Source: Actinacidiphila acidipaludis (GTDB lineage: Bacteria > Actinomycetota > Actinomycetes > Streptomycetales > Streptomycetaceae). From it: DNA of 39,011 nt. A program made the translations under genes and the position numbers. The DNA is taken from assembly GCF_019890725.1 (NCBI RefSeq), contig NZ_JAINZZ010000069.1, positions 1 to 39,011 on the forward strand. Direction: 5' to 3'. Of the stretch, positions 17,087 to 26,428 are shown one piece after another (positions within the stretch are counted from its first letter, which is position 1; every line of letters starts with the position of its first letter). The notes under the pieces were generated by a model that worked only from the letters and a program-made list of their open reading frames with translations, was not told the DNA's origin and made no database searches.

Positions 17087-18163
17087 ATGACCTCCCCCTC
17101 CCGCCCCGACGGTCCCGAGCGGCCGCCCGCCTCCGACAGCACCTCCGCCGACGAGCGGCTGCCCCCCGAGGGCTCCGCGTCGGCCGACGAGCCGCTGCCG
17201 CAGGCCGACGAGCCGCTGCCGGAGGAGTCCGGCCCCGCCGCCGAGCCTCTTCCGGGCGCGGCCGCGGCCTCCGGGGACGCGGACGACCCCGCCTACGCCA
17301 TCTCGCCCGGCGGTTCCTTCGCGGCGGGCTTCGCGCGGCAGCACCACTTCTCCGGCGCCCGGTTCCTCAAGCCCGGACGCCGGGTGGCGGTGGCCCTCGC
17401 CGGTGTCGTCGGCATCGCGGTGGTCGGCGTCGGGCTGGCCGCCGGCGTCTCGCACTTCGGCAGCGACGGCCACGCCTCGGTCGCCGCCACCGAGCCGCTG
17501 GGGCACACCACGGCCGCGCACCCCTCCGCCACGGGCTCGCCGAGCCGCGGGGCCACCACCGCCACCACGACACCGGGCACGACCTCGCCGGCCAAGCCAC
17601 CGGCCGGCCGGCAGCCCGTCACGGGCGGTACGCCTGCCGGCGGGAACCAGCCGCTGCAGCCCGCCGCCCCGCCGCCGGTGAGCACCGGCAGCACGCAGCA
17701 GAGCTCCGGGACCGGCGGCAGCACGCCGAAGCCCCCGGCCAAGCCGCCGGCCAAACCCATCACGTTCCAGGGCGCGTTGATCGTCAACATGGGTTCCAAG
17801 CGCTGCCTGGCCGGCCAGGGCGGGTCCCGGAACCCGGGCACGGTGGTCGTCCTGGCGGACTGCGACAAGAGCGACCCGTCGCAGGGCTGGACGTTCCCCT
17901 CGGACGGCACCGCCCGCGACTTCGCCGGCACGATGTGCCTGGACGTCGCCGGTTCCGACCAGGAGGGCGCCGTGCTGCGGCTGGAGAACTGCTCGTCCTC
18001 CCGGCACAGCACGCAGGCGTTCGTCCTCAAGCCGTCCTACGACCTGGTCGAGGTCCAGCCCGACCTGTGCGCGGACGCCAAGGACAAGGGAACGGCCGCG
18101 GGCACCGTCATCCAGGTGTGGACGTGCTACGGGACGTCGAACCAGAAGTGGCAGATGCCCTGA
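17087..18163 (+). CDS. Membrane-anchored ricin-B-type lectin protein
   Basis: The protein has 358 residues, and GGAGAG lies 10 bases before the ATG. The N-terminal 70 residues are acidic and low in complexity, with repeated DEPLP units. Residues about 99-121 form one membrane helix after a basic segment (KPGRR), suggesting the N-terminus is inside and the rest outside. A Thr/Pro/Ala linker (about 130-220) leads to a beta-trefoil domain (about 225-358) with the usual markers CLAG, CLDVAGSDQEG and LCADA, and a final QKW. Such domains bind galactose or other sugars. It follows the toxin and AAA+ genes on the same strand and may hold or recognise the secreted product at the envelope. That role is inference from position only. 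Confidence 0.82.
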   Translation: MTSPSRPDGPERPPASDSTSADERLPPEGSASADEPLPQADEPLPEESGPAAEPLPGAAAASGDADDPAYAISPGGSFAAGFARQHHFSGARFLKPGRRVAVALAGVVGIAVVGVGLAAGVSHFGSDGHASVAATEPLGHTTAAHPSATGSPSRGATTATTTPGTTSPAKPPAGRQPVTGGTPAGGNQPLQPAAPPPVSTGSTQQSSGTGGSTPKPPAKPPAKPITFQGALIVNMGSKRCLAGQGGSRNPGTVVVLADCDKSDPSQGWTFPSDGTARDFAGTMCLDVAGSDQEGAVLRLENCSSSRHSTQAFVLKPSYDLVEVQPDLCADAKDKGTAAGTVIQVWTCYGTSNQKWQMP

Positions 18164-18183
18164 TCGTGGGACTGGCCTGACGT

Positions 18184-18213
18184 CGGCGCCGGACCTCCTG
18201 CGTGAGGGCGCCG
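18184..18213 (+). terminator. Weak hairpin after the lectin gene
   Basis: CGGCGCC (18184-18190) pairs with GGCGCCG (18207-18213) across a 16-base loop, 20 bases after the lectin stop codon. It has no T-tract. It would separate the toxin block from the KAP gene if functional. Confidence 0.25.
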
Positions 18214-18311
18214 CGCACCCGCCCCGGAAGCTCGCGTGACCATTGCCGCGCCGGCCACCGGGGCGGCTGCGCGTCCTGGGGGAATCGGCCACCCCGGGGA
18301 CGAGGCAGTGT

Positions 18312-18317
18312 CATAAT
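18312..18317 (+). promoter_or_regulatory. Candidate -10 element for the KAP NTPase gene
   Basis: CATAAT stands out in a GC-rich stretch 36 bases before the ATG at 18354. No convincing -35 is seen at the right distance, so the call rests on the -10 alone. Confidence 0.25.
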
Positions 18318-18353
18318 CCTGGTCCGCTCAGGACCACATCGCTGCGAGTCACC

Positions 18354-20510
18354 ATGGACACTTCACCCCCTCTCCGCACTGCCTTCTCCCTCGCATCCGG
18401 TGAGCGCCGGGAGATGCAGCTGCGCTCTGAGGCGTTGGTCAAGGAAGCGCTGGAGAAGGCGGCGGCCCCGATGGATCCGCGGCCGAGCGACGAAGTGGTG
18501 AGCGAGGTCGGGGCCAGGCTCACGCTGTCCTCGGTGCAGGCCCCCCACACCGAGTGGGAGAACGCCTACCACGGCCTTTTCCACGTCCGACGGCGGATCT
18601 CCGCTCGGGGAGCAGGAAACCTGGCCTTTGCCGGGCTCTGCGTTCTTGCGTACGCCGCCTGTGCCGTCTATGTGCTCGCGGCGCTGAGCCATGGGCATCT
18701 GCAGTGGCTTCCGATCTACCGCGAGAAGAACTGGTGGTTCAGCGGTGGCGTGCTGATGGTGGCGATCACCCTGACGGTGTTCAGCCGCCTCCGGCGTCAA
18801 CCGACAGCGCAGGCACACATATACGCGCGCGCAATCCTGGCCAGCGCAGAGGATCGCTACGCAGTCGCTCTCCAGCTCGAGATGGAAGCACTGATCTCGA
18901 CGGTGCTCAACGAACACGCCGTGGTGGACCGTGCCCAACTCGCCGTGCTCGACAGTGCTCAGGCTCCCAGTCTGGTGGAGCTCGACTCGTCCGACGTGGT
19001 GCCTTCCGCCTCGGCCCGTGACGTTCTCGACTTCATCAAGGAACACGACACGTCCGCGATCGGCATCAGCGGTCCGCGCGGGGTGGGGAAGTCGACGCTC
19101 ATGCAGTACGTGAGCTCCCACGATCCGGAGAACTATCTCGGCGTGTACCTGCCTGTCCCCGTGCAGTACTCGGCGGCCGACTTCTTCCGGGTCTTGTTCA
19201 ACGAGGTGGCGACGGCAGTCCAGACCAGCTACGGACTGCAGGACGAGGACGAGCACAGGGCCCGCGTCAGGCGATCCCGGGTCCGATCGATGCGCTTTCT
19301 CGTCGGTGCCGCATTCTTCTGGGGTGGCATTCTGCTGATCGTCTACGGTCGGACGACGCATCATTTTCCGATCAAGCTGGTGGACATACCCGGAGGCCTG
19401 CTCGCCGCCGCCGGTGTGGTCGCCGTCGTGGCGGCCATGCGCTCGCGTCCGTCCGCGCTGGTCCGCGATCTCGGGCGCCCGGCATACGAAGTGCGGGAAC
19501 GCCGACTCGCGGAGAACGCTCTTCGCAGCCTGCAGTTCATCGCCACGCGGCAGTCGACCTCGAAGAACACCTTCGCCGTGAAATTTCTGACGATGGAGGA
19601 CGAAGAGCAGGTCGAACTGTCGGAACGCGAACTCACGCATCCCGAACTGGTCGCCCAATTCAAGAAGTTCGTCAATGCGTACGCACGCAGTTCGCCGCGC
19701 CAGATCGTCATCGCGCTGGACGAGCTGGACAAGATGGACGACCCGCAGGACGCGCTCGCGTTTGTCAACGGCGTCAAGGACCTGCTGCACATACCGGGTG
19801 TGCACTTCCTCGTCTCGGTGTCGGAGGACGCGCTGCACAACTTCTCGCTGCGGGGAGTGCCGTTGCGAGACGCCTTTGATTCGTCGTTCGACACGATCAC
19901 CCCCATCGAGCGCTTCAGCATCGAAGAGTCCCGTGACTTGCTCAAGCGCCGCGTCGTGGACTTTCCCGACCCCCTGGTGCTGCTCTGCCACGCCCTGAGC
20001 GGCGGAGTCCCGCGCGATCTCATCAGGGCCGCCCGTCAGTGCGTTCGGGTCCGCCGGTCCGCGGACACGGCGGTCCCCGTGGCGGAAGTCGCGGCGTCCG
20101 TGCTGCGGCAGAAGGCGGTCGGCATCTGCGAGGCCCTGACCGCGAAGGCGAAGGACACCGACGCGACGTTGATGGTCGCGAGCCTTCGCTCGTCACAGGC
20201 CATCGCGGAAGCCGTCGGCCGGGACGACCTGATCGCGGCTGTCGACCAGGCCGCACGGGAGATCGGCGCCTTCGGCCCCACGGGCAACGCACTGGCGGCG
20301 AACGCCGCTGCCTATCTGACGTGCGTTTCGACGCTGTGCGCCTACTTCTGCGTGAGTCAGACCAACGGACAGTGGGAGAGCGAGCTCACAACGGGGCGAA
20401 GCCCGAAGGTGGTCGACACGGTCGCCCGGTCCATCGAACTGCTCCACTTCGACAGCGCGTCCGCCATGGCCGTCCTCGCCCGGCTGCCCCTCGGCCTGGT
20501 CACGGCCTGA
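18354..20510 (+). CDS. KAP-type P-loop NTPase with inserted transmembrane helices
   Basis: This 718-residue protein starts at ATG 18354; a longer TTG-started reading adds a segment unlike protein. Two membrane helices lie near the N-terminus (about 88-111 and 128-146). Walker A is GPRGVGKST (240-248) and Walker B is IVIALDELDKMDD (451-463). Two further membrane helices (about 314-332 and 345-362) sit between them, inside the NTPase core. That layout is the hallmark of KAP NTPases, some of which take part in phage exclusion or conflict systems. The C-terminal part is helical, with a STAND/KAP-like segment around GGVPRDLIRAARQC. The gene uses more A/T-ending codons (TTT, AAA, CAT, GTT) than its neighbours, which suggests separate acquisition. 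Its role could be defence, immunity to the nearby toxin, or neither. Confidence 0.75.
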   Translation: MDTSPPLRTAFSLASGERREMQLRSEALVKEALEKAAAPMDPRPSDEVVSEVGARLTLSSVQAPHTEWENAYHGLFHVRRRISARGAGNLAFAGLCVLAYAACAVYVLAALSHGHLQWLPIYREKNWWFSGGVLMVAITLTVFSRLRRQPTAQAHIYARAILASAEDRYAVALQLEMEALISTVLNEHAVVDRAQLAVLDSAQAPSLVELDSSDVVPSASARDVLDFIKEHDTSAIGISGPRGVGKSTLMQYVSSHDPENYLGVYLPVPVQYSAADFFRVLFNEVATAVQTSYGLQDEDEHRARVRRSRVRSMRFLVGAAFFWGGILLIVYGRTTHHFPIKLVDIPGGLLAAAGVVAVVAAMRSRPSALVRDLGRPAYEVRERRLAENALRSLQFIATRQSTSKNTFAVKFLTMEDEEQVELSERELTHPELVAQFKKFVNAYARSSPRQIVIALDELDKMDDPQDALAFVNGVKDLLHIPGVHFLVSVSEDALHNFSLRGVPLRDAFDSSFDTITPIERFSIEESRDLLKRRVVDFPDPLVLLCHALSGGVPRDLIRAARQCVRVRRSADTAVPVAEVAASVLRQKAVGICEALTAKAKDTDATLMVASLRSSQAIAEAVGRDDLIAAVDQAAREIGAFGPTGNALAANAAAYLTCVSTLCAYFCVSQTNGQWESELTTGRSPKVVDTVARSIELLHFDSASAMAVLARLPLGLVTA

Positions 20511-20660
20511 CAGCCGTGTCCTTCGCGCGTCCCCGGCCCGCACGGATGCGGTACGGATCCGAGGCCGCGCGGTTCGGACCGAAGACGAGGGCTGATGCCC
20601 GGTCCGTCGTGGCCTCCGGCCGTCGGAAGGCGCATGCTGCGGAGTGCCTGGGCGCCGCCG

Positions 20661-21074
20661 CTACTCGCCGGCCTTGTCCTCGTGGCGGGGGTTGAGGGGG
20701 CCGCCGTGGCGCAGTACGGCGTAGCCCACGCCGATGCCGGCCGCCACCGGCCACTCCAGCACCCCGGCGATGCCCAGGGCGCCCAGGCCGACGTACAGCG
20801 GCAGCCCGCCCGCGGAGGGAAGGATCCGCTGGGCCGCCACGACCGGCAGGGACACGACCTTGCCGACGGCGCTCGCCGCGCTGTCGACGGGGATGGTGAT
20901 GGTCACGTCGTGGTCGTGGTGGGCGGCGCCGCTCGCGGCCTTGCCCTGCCCCTTGGTGCTCCGCGTCGTCGTGGTGCCGGAAGCCCGGCCGCGTGCCGCG
21001 CTTTTGGGTGACTTCGCCGTCGTCTTGGCGGCTCGTTTCGCCGTCTGGCGGCTCCGCTGCGGTGCGGTCGTCAT
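20661..21074 (-). CDS. Small basic membrane protein, unrecognised
   Basis: The protein has 137 residues, and AAGGG lies 8 bases before the ATG at 21074. The first 50 residues are Lys/Ala/Arg-rich and resemble a histone H1-type tail (KRAAKTTAKSPKSAARGR). Residues about 92-121 are hydrophobic enough for one or two membrane passes, followed by a short charged end. It is convergent with the KAP gene and divergent from the P-type ATPase gene. Small membrane proteins are known next to ctpH-type ATPases in mycobacteria, so it could be an accessory subunit; that is a guess. No known domain was recognised. Confidence 0.65.
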   Translation of the reverse strand: MTTAPQRSRQTAKRAAKTTAKSPKSAARGRASGTTTTRSTKGQGKAASGAAHHDHDVTITIPVDSAASAVGKVVSLPVVAAQRILPSAGGLPLYVGLGALGIAGVLEWPVAAGIGVGYAVLRHGGPLNPRHEDKAGE

Positions 21075-21118
21075 GGCTGTGACCCTTCTGCCGGCTCCGT
21101 GGGAACCCCTCTGGGGGT

Positions 21119-21147
21119 GTTATCTGCTCATTATCCGATTGAGTCAC
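21119..21147 (-). promoter_or_regulatory. Candidate promoter for the small membrane protein
   Basis: On the minus strand GTGACT (21147-21142) is followed by a 17-base spacer and GATAAC (21124-21119). This lies in a short AT-richer island in the divergent intergenic region, about 45 bases before the start codon. The match to a sigma-70-type consensus is moderate. Confidence 0.35.
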
Positions 21148-21243
21148 CTAATGTTCTCTTTGTGACGCACGCGGTGGCCGGGTCCTGACCGGACGCGTCC
21201 CGTGCGTGGTGGCCTCGGGCCCGGTACTGCGGGAGTTGCCTTG

Positions 21244-24200
21244 GTGTCGTTGAGCGGACTCGTGCCGCAGGTGGCCGGCCTGGTGGCCGCGCCGGTCGGA
21301 GCGCTGGGCGGCGCCGTGCGCGACGCCACCGCCACGGCCCGGAACTGCGGACGCGCCACGCAGCGGGCGCTGCGCAGCGTGCCGGGCGACCTCGCGGAAG
21401 CCGCGGCCGTCCTGGCCGACGCCGGGCAGCGCCGCGGCCGGCGGCGGGTGTGGCGGCGCACGGGCCGCGCCCACATCGAGGTGCGGGGCCTGACCGGACG
21501 GGGCGAGTGCCACGAACGGCTCAGCCGGGAACTCACCGCGGCCGTCCGCGCGGTGGAAGGGGTGCGCTGGGCGGAGGTCAACGCCGTCCTCGGCCAGGTG
21601 GTCGTCGACATCGGCGAGGACGACACCCGCATCGACGAGGTCCTCGACGTGGTGGCGGAACTGGAGGAGGCCCACGGCACGGGCGACGAGCCCTTCCGCG
21701 GCCTCGGCCCGATGCCCCCGTACCACACCGCGCCCGCCGCGCTGGCCAAGGCGGCCCTGGTCGCCGACTGCCTGGCACTGGGCGTCGCCGCGGCCCGGCA
21801 GGTCGCGCCGCTGCCCGCCTTCCCCGCCGTGCTGCGGCTCCCGGTGGTGATGACGGAGTCCCACCCCCGGCTGCGGCGCCTGGTCGAGAACCGGCTGGGC
21901 AAGCCGCACGCCGCTGTGGTGCTCGGCGTGTCCAGCGCCGCCGTGCACGCCCTGACCGACGGTGTGGCGCCCGTCGCCCTCGACGCCGTGCAACGCGTCT
22001 GGCAGCTCGCCGAGATCCGGGCACGTCAGGGGGTGTGGGCACGACGGGAGCACGAGCTGGTCGCAGCCGGCGACGGTCTGCCGCCCACGATCGGGGAACG
22101 GCCCGCCCGGCCCGTGCCGCTGCCCGCCGGCCCGGTGGAGAAGTGCGGCGAGCGGACCTCGCTGGCCGCCCTGCTCGGCGCCGGCGGCCTGCTCGCCTAC
22201 ACCGGCAGCGTCGAATCGGCCGCCCGGACGATCCTGGCGACCGTCCCCAAGGCGGCGGGCATGGGCCGCGAGGCGTTCAGCGCCCTGCTCGGCCGCGACC
22301 TGGCCGGCGGCGGCGCGGTGCCGATGGACGCCGAGGCGCTGCGCGTGCTCGACCGGGTGACGGCCGTCGTCATCGACTCCGCCGTGCTGTGCGCCTCCCG
22401 CCCCCGGCTGCTGGCCGCGACGTCCACCGGTGACCTGGACGAGGCCGAGGTCTGGAGCGCCGCGCACAACGTGCTCACCGGGCGCTCGGTGGCGGAACTC
22501 GCGCACAAGGGGCCCTGGACGGCCGGCGGCCGGCAGCTCCGGCGCGCCCCCGGCACCCAGGACCGGCGGCCCGAGGACCCCGCCGGGATGCCGCTGGACC
22601 TCTACGACGCGGACGGCGACCGCCAGGGCCGGGTCCTGGCCGGCTGCGACCTCGACCCGCTCGCGGACGCCCTCGTCGGCGCCGCCCGCTCCGGCGGCCG
22701 CCGCCTGCTGCTCACCGAGCACGCAGGCGCGGGCGAACTGCTGCCCTGGGCCGACCGCGTACTGCCCGCCGGCGGCTCGGCGGCCGACGAGGTCCGGCGG
22801 CTGCAGCGGGACGGCGAGGTCGTGCTGGTGGTCAGCACCGGTGACGACCACGCCCTGGCGGCGGCGGACGTCGGCGTGGGCGTCCTGCCCGGGCCGGGCG
22901 TGCCGAGCCACCCGTGCTGGTCCGCCGACCTGATCTGCGGGCCCGGTGTCGAGCAGGTCTGGCGTGTGCTGGTCGCCCTCGACGAGGCCCACCGGATCAG
23001 CGGCCGGTCCGCGCACCTGTCCATGGGCGGCTCCGCCCTCGGCGCGCTGATCGCCGCCGCCGGACGGCGCCGCAGCATGCTCGGCCTGACGACCTCCCCG
23101 GTCTACGGCGCGGCGTTCCTCGCGCAGCTCGGCGCGCTGCGCGCCGCCCGCGGCCTCGCTCGGCGCCCGCTGCCGCCGCGCCGTGTCCGCGGCACCTGGC
23201 ACGCTCTCGGGGCGCGCGAGACGCTCGGCGTCCTGCCCCGGCCGGACGCCGCCACGCGCATGACGGAAGGGCAGGCGCCCGGCAGGAGCGCGGCCGCCGC
23301 GACCCGCGGCGCTGTCCTGGCGGCGGCCCGGTTCGCGGCCGGGGCCACCGGGCTGCGCTCGGCCGCCCGCGGCGCCGGCCAGCTGGCGACGGCGGTCCGC
23401 GAAGAGCTGCGCGACCCGCTGACACCCGTGCTCGCCCTGGGCGCCGCCGCCTCCGCCGCCGTCGGATCCACCATCGACTCCACCCTCGTCGGCGGCGTCA
23501 TGGCCGGGAACGCCGTGATCAGCGGGGCACAGCGGGCCCGGGCCGAACGGGCCCTGCGCGCACTGCTGCTGACCCAGCGGACGACCGCCCGGCGGGTCGC
23601 CTGGATGCCGCCGGACGAGGGCGGCTCCCTCGACCGGGACGCCTTCTTCGCCGGCCTCACCGGCGCCGACGAGGACACCGTCCCCGTCCAGGACCTCCAC
23701 GTCGGCGACATCGTCGCACTGCGCCCCTCCGACATCGTGCCGGCCGACGCGCGCCTGCTGGTGTGCGACCGCCTCGAACTCGACGAGGCGAGCCTGACCG
23801 GAGAGGCCGCGCCGGTCGTCAAGGACCCCGCGGCCACCCCCGGCGCCGACCTCGCGGACCGGTCCTGCATGGTCTACCAGGGCTGCACCGTGCTCGCCGG
23901 GACCGGCTACGCCGTCGTCGTCGCCACCGGCGCGCAGAGCGAGGCGGGCCGCGCCGCCGACATGGCCGGGGCGGCGACCGTCCCGACCGGCATCGAGGGC
24001 CACCTGGCCGAGCTGACCAGGACCGCCCTGCCGGCCGTCGGCGTCGGGGGCGCCGCCGTCACCCTCCTCGGCATGCTGCGCGGCGTGCCGGTGCGTGAGG
24101 CACTCGCCTCCGGAGTGGCCGTCGCGGTCGCCGCCGTGCCCGAGGGACTGCCGCTGGTCGCCACCGTCGCGCAGTCCGCCGCGGCCCGCCGCCTGTCCCA

Positions 24201-25947
24201 GAAGGGCGTGCTGACCCGCGCTCCCCGCGTGCTGGAGGCACTCGGCCGCGTCGACGTCGTCTGCTTCGACAAGACCGGGACCCTCACGCTCGGGCAGCTC
24301 GCCGTGACCCGCCTGGCCGGCCTCGACTGCGACCTCGACCCGGACGGCGCCGCCGGCCGGCGCCTGCTGCGCACCGCCGCCCGCGCCTGCCCCGAGACCA
24401 CCGGCGACCGTGTCGTCACCCACGCCACCGACCGGGCCGTGCTCGACGCCGCGGCCGCGCACTGCCCGCCCGACCGGAACTGGGAGCTGACCGCCGAGCT
24501 GCCCTTCGAGGCCAGCCGCGGCTACTCGGCGTCCGCGGGCACCGAGGCCGGGCGGGTCCGCCTCGCCGTCAAGGGCGCGCCGGAGACCGTGCTGGCCCGC
24601 TGCACCTCGGTCACCGCCACCGGCTCCGGCGAAAGCCCGGCCGCCGTCCCGTCCTCCCCGGCCACCGGCTCCGGCGGCTCAGCGTTGGCGGACGACGAGC
24701 GGGCGGACCGCGTCCCGTTCGGGCCGGCCCGCCGCAAGGCCGCCGACGCCCTGGTGCGGCGGCTCGCCGACGACGGACTGCGCGTCCTGGCCGTCGCGGA
24801 GGGTCTGCCCGGCCGGCTGCCGGACCCGGACGACGACCTCTCCGAGCTGGCCCGGGACCTCACGCTCATCGGCTTCCTCGCCATCGCCGACACCCCCCGG
24901 CCCAGCGCCGCCGAGACCGTCAAACGGCTCGCCGACGCCGGGGTCCGGGTCGCCATGATCACCGGGGACCATCCCGCCACGGCCGCCTCGGTCGCCCGCG
25001 ATCTGGGCATCCCGCAGGCGGACACCGTGCTGACCGGCCCCGAACTGGACACCCTCTCCGACCGCGACCGCGTCGACCGGGTCTCCCGCACCGCCGTCTT
25101 CGCCCGGGTGTCCCCGGAACACAAGGTCCGCATCGTCCAGGATCTCCAGCGCGCCGGGCACGTCGTCGCGATGGCCGGTGACGGCGTCAACGACGCGGCC
25201 GCGATCCGGCTGGCCGACGTCGGCATCGGCCTGACCGCGCACGGCTCCACCTCGGCACGGGCCGCCGCCGACCTCGTGCTGACCGATCCCGACCCGGGCC
25301 GCCTCCTCGACGCGCTCCTCGAAGGCCGCACCCTGTGGCGCAGCGTCCGCGACGCGGTCGGCATCCTCGTCGGGGGCAACGCCGGCGAGGTGGCCTTCAC
25401 CGTGCTGGGCACCGCCCTGTCCGGACGCGCGCCCCTGGGCACCCGTCAGCTGCTGCTGGTCAACATGTTCACCGACATGCTGCCCGCCATGGCCGTCGCG
25501 CTGGCGCCCGCCCGCACACCCGAGACCGGCGAGGACCCGCTCGCCGGCGGACCCGTCCCCGCCCTGCTCGGAGCCGAACTCGCCCGGGTGCTGGCCGTAC
25601 GCGGCGCCACCACCACGCTCGGCGCCGCCGGAGCCTGGCAGACCGGCCGGATGACCGGACGCGCCGCCCGGGCCGGCACCATGGGCCTGGCCGCCCTGGT
25701 CGGCACCCAGCTCGGCCAGACCCTCATCACCGACTGGCACAGCCCCCTGGTGGTGGCCACCGCCGCGATCTCGACGGCCGCGCTCGTCACCGTCATCCAG
25801 ACGCCCGGGGTCAGCCACTTCTTCGGCTGCACACCGCTCGGGCCCGTGGCCTGGACGACGGTCGCGACCTGCTCCACCACGGCCACCGTCGCCGCCGCCC
25901 TCGCGCCCCGCCTGATCGAGCGCTTCAGGCCCGCGACCGAAGGCTGA
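21244..25947 (+). CDS. CtpH/CtpI-type cation P-type ATPase
   Basis: The GTG at 21244 has GGGAG eight bases upstream and gives 1567 residues; a GTG at 21202 in the same frame is less well supported. Long P-type ATPases of about 1540-1630 residues are typical of the actinobacterial CtpH/CtpI group. The N-terminal part holds a ferredoxin-like HMA-type fold without the CxxC metal site and a degenerate helical region. The core has LTGEA (about 851-855, actuator), PEGLP (about 966-970, membrane site as in P2-type pumps), DKTGTLT with the phosphorylated Asp at about 1009, and GDGVNDA (about 1312). The C-terminus has several membrane helices and the segment SHFFGCTPLGPVAW. There is no CPC motif, so it is not a typical heavy-metal P1B pump. 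The substrate is probably Ca or another divalent cation, but it cannot be settled from sequence. Confidence 0.93.
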   Translation: MSLSGLVPQVAGLVAAPVGALGGAVRDATATARNCGRATQRALRSVPGDLAEAAAVLADAGQRRGRRRVWRRTGRAHIEVRGLTGRGECHERLSRELTAAVRAVEGVRWAEVNAVLGQVVVDIGEDDTRIDEVLDVVAELEEAHGTGDEPFRGLGPMPPYHTAPAALAKAALVADCLALGVAAARQVAPLPAFPAVLRLPVVMTESHPRLRRLVENRLGKPHAAVVLGVSSAAVHALTDGVAPVALDAVQRVWQLAEIRARQGVWARREHELVAAGDGLPPTIGERPARPVPLPAGPVEKCGERTSLAALLGAGGLLAYTGSVESAARTILATVPKAAGMGREAFSALLGRDLAGGGAVPMDAEALRVLDRVTAVVIDSAVLCASRPRLLAATSTGDLDEAEVWSAAHNVLTGRSVAELAHKGPWTAGGRQLRRAPGTQDRRPEDPAGMPLDLYDADGDRQGRVLAGCDLDPLADALVGAARSGGRRLLLTEHAGAGELLPWADRVLPAGGSAADEVRRLQRDGEVVLVVSTGDDHALAAADVGVGVLPGPGVPSHPCWSADLICGPGVEQVWRVLVALDEAHRISGRSAHLSMGGSALGALIAAAGRRRSMLGLTTSPVYGAAFLAQLGALRAARGLARRPLPPRRVRGTWHALGARETLGVLPRPDAATRMTEGQAPGRSAAAATRGAVLAAARFAAGATGLRSAARGAGQLATAVREELRDPLTPVLALGAAASAAVGSTIDSTLVGGVMAGNAVISGAQRARAERALRALLLTQRTTARRVAWMPPDEGGSLDRDAFFAGLTGADEDTVPVQDLHVGDIVALRPSDIVPADARLLVCDRLELDEASLTGEAAPVVKDPAATPGADLADRSCMVYQGCTVLAGTGYAVVVATGAQSEAGRAADMAGAATVPTGIEGHLAELTRTALPAVGVGGAAVTLLGMLRGVPVREALASGVAVAVAAVPEGLPLVATVAQSAAARRLSQKGVLTRAPRVLEALGRVDVVCFDKTGTLTLGQLAVTRLAGLDCDLDPDGAAGRRLLRTAARACPETTGDRVVTHATDRAVLDAAAAHCPPDRNWELTAELPFEASRGYSASAGTEAGRVRLAVKGAPETVLARCTSVTATGSGESPAAVPSSPATGSGGSALADDERADRVPFGPARRKAADALVRRLADDGLRVLAVAEGLPGRLPDPDDDLSELARDLTLIGFLAIADTPRPSAAETVKRLADAGVRVAMITGDHPATAASVARDLGIPQADTVLTGPELDTLSDRDRVDRVSRTAVFARVSPEHKVRIVQDLQRAGHVVAMAGDGVNDAAAIRLADVGIGLTAHGSTSARAAADLVLTDPDPGRLLDALLEGRTLWRSVRDAVGILVGGNAGEVAFTVLGTALSGRAPLGTRQLLLVNMFTDMLPAMAVALAPARTPETGEDPLAGGPVPALLGAELARVLAVRGATTTLGAAGAWQTGRMTGRAARAGTMGLAALVGTQLGQTLITDWHSPLVVATAAISTAALVTVIQTPGVSHFFGCTPLGPVAWTTVATCSTTATVAAALAPRLIERFRPATEG

Positions 25948-26040
25948 GCCCTCCCGGCCGCGGGCCGGGCGGGCCGTCCCGCGGCCCGGGCCGCCCCGCC
26001 CGCCGCCCGCACCCTGGTGTGCACCCGCCGTTCACCCGCA

Positions 26041-26067
26041 GGAAGCCCGGAGAACAGCCGGGCTTCC
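26041..26067 (+). terminator. Hairpin terminator after the P-type ATPase
   Basis: A perfect 10-bp inverted repeat (GGAAGCCCGG and CCGGGCTTCC) flanks the 7-base loop AGAACAG, 94 bases after the ATPase stop codon. Pyrimidine-rich sequence follows. Confidence 0.7.
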
Positions 26068-26146
26068 GCTTCCTCGCTTTCGCTGGAAGCGTCCCCGACA
26101 CGCCAGCCCCGCGCGTCACCTCCGCGAACCACCGCCGGAGCCGAGC

Positions 26147-26353
26147 ATGACCCTCCGCGTCACCCTCCGTATCGTCCTCCCCGACCTGGCGCCCACGCCG
26201 GACACCGCGCGCGTGCTGCGCGCCCTCGCCGGCCTCGCCGCTCCCGCGCTGCTCGCCGCGGCCGACGCCGGCGGCATGGGACTGCCCTCCCGCCTCCTGC
26301 TGCACGCCGCCGTCAACGCGGCCCAGCGCGTCCCCGCCGGCGCCGCCCGCTGA
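26147..26353 (+). CDS. Small hypothetical protein (68 residues)
   Basis: The ATG has GGAG six bases upstream, a plausible ribosome site. The product has a beta-strand-like start (MTLRVTLRIVLPDLAP) and an Ala/Leu-rich amphipathic remainder, with no Cys and no recognised domain. It sits between two hairpin terminators. Short ORFs arise easily in such GC-rich DNA, so reality is uncertain; the ribosome site and tidy position favour it slightly. Confidence 0.45.
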   Translation: MTLRVTLRIVLPDLAPTPDTARVLRALAGLAAPALLAAADAGGMGLPSRLLLHAAVNAAQRVPAGAAR

Positions 26354-26356
26354 ACC

Positions 26357-26397
26357 GCGGCCCCGGTCCCGGCACCTGGGGTGCCGGCCGGGGCCGC
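26357..26397. terminator. Strong bidirectional terminator between convergent genes
   Basis: GCGGCCCCGG (26357-26366) pairs with CCGGGGCCGC (26388-26397), and CCGGCACC (26369-26376) with GGTGCCGG (26380-26387). The result is an 18-bp stem with a 2-base bulge and a 3-base loop. It lies between the 68-residue ORF and the convergent arabinofuranosidase gene and can serve both. Confidence 0.8.
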
Positions 26398-26428
26398 AGG
26401 ACGTGGGCGCGCGCCGGGCGCGGCCCGG

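Noticed and set aside
21148..24462. Long minus-strand open frame opposite the P-type ATPase
   Set aside because: The plus strand encodes all P-type ATPase motifs; the antisense reading has only low-complexity Gly/Arg/Asp sequence and no domain.
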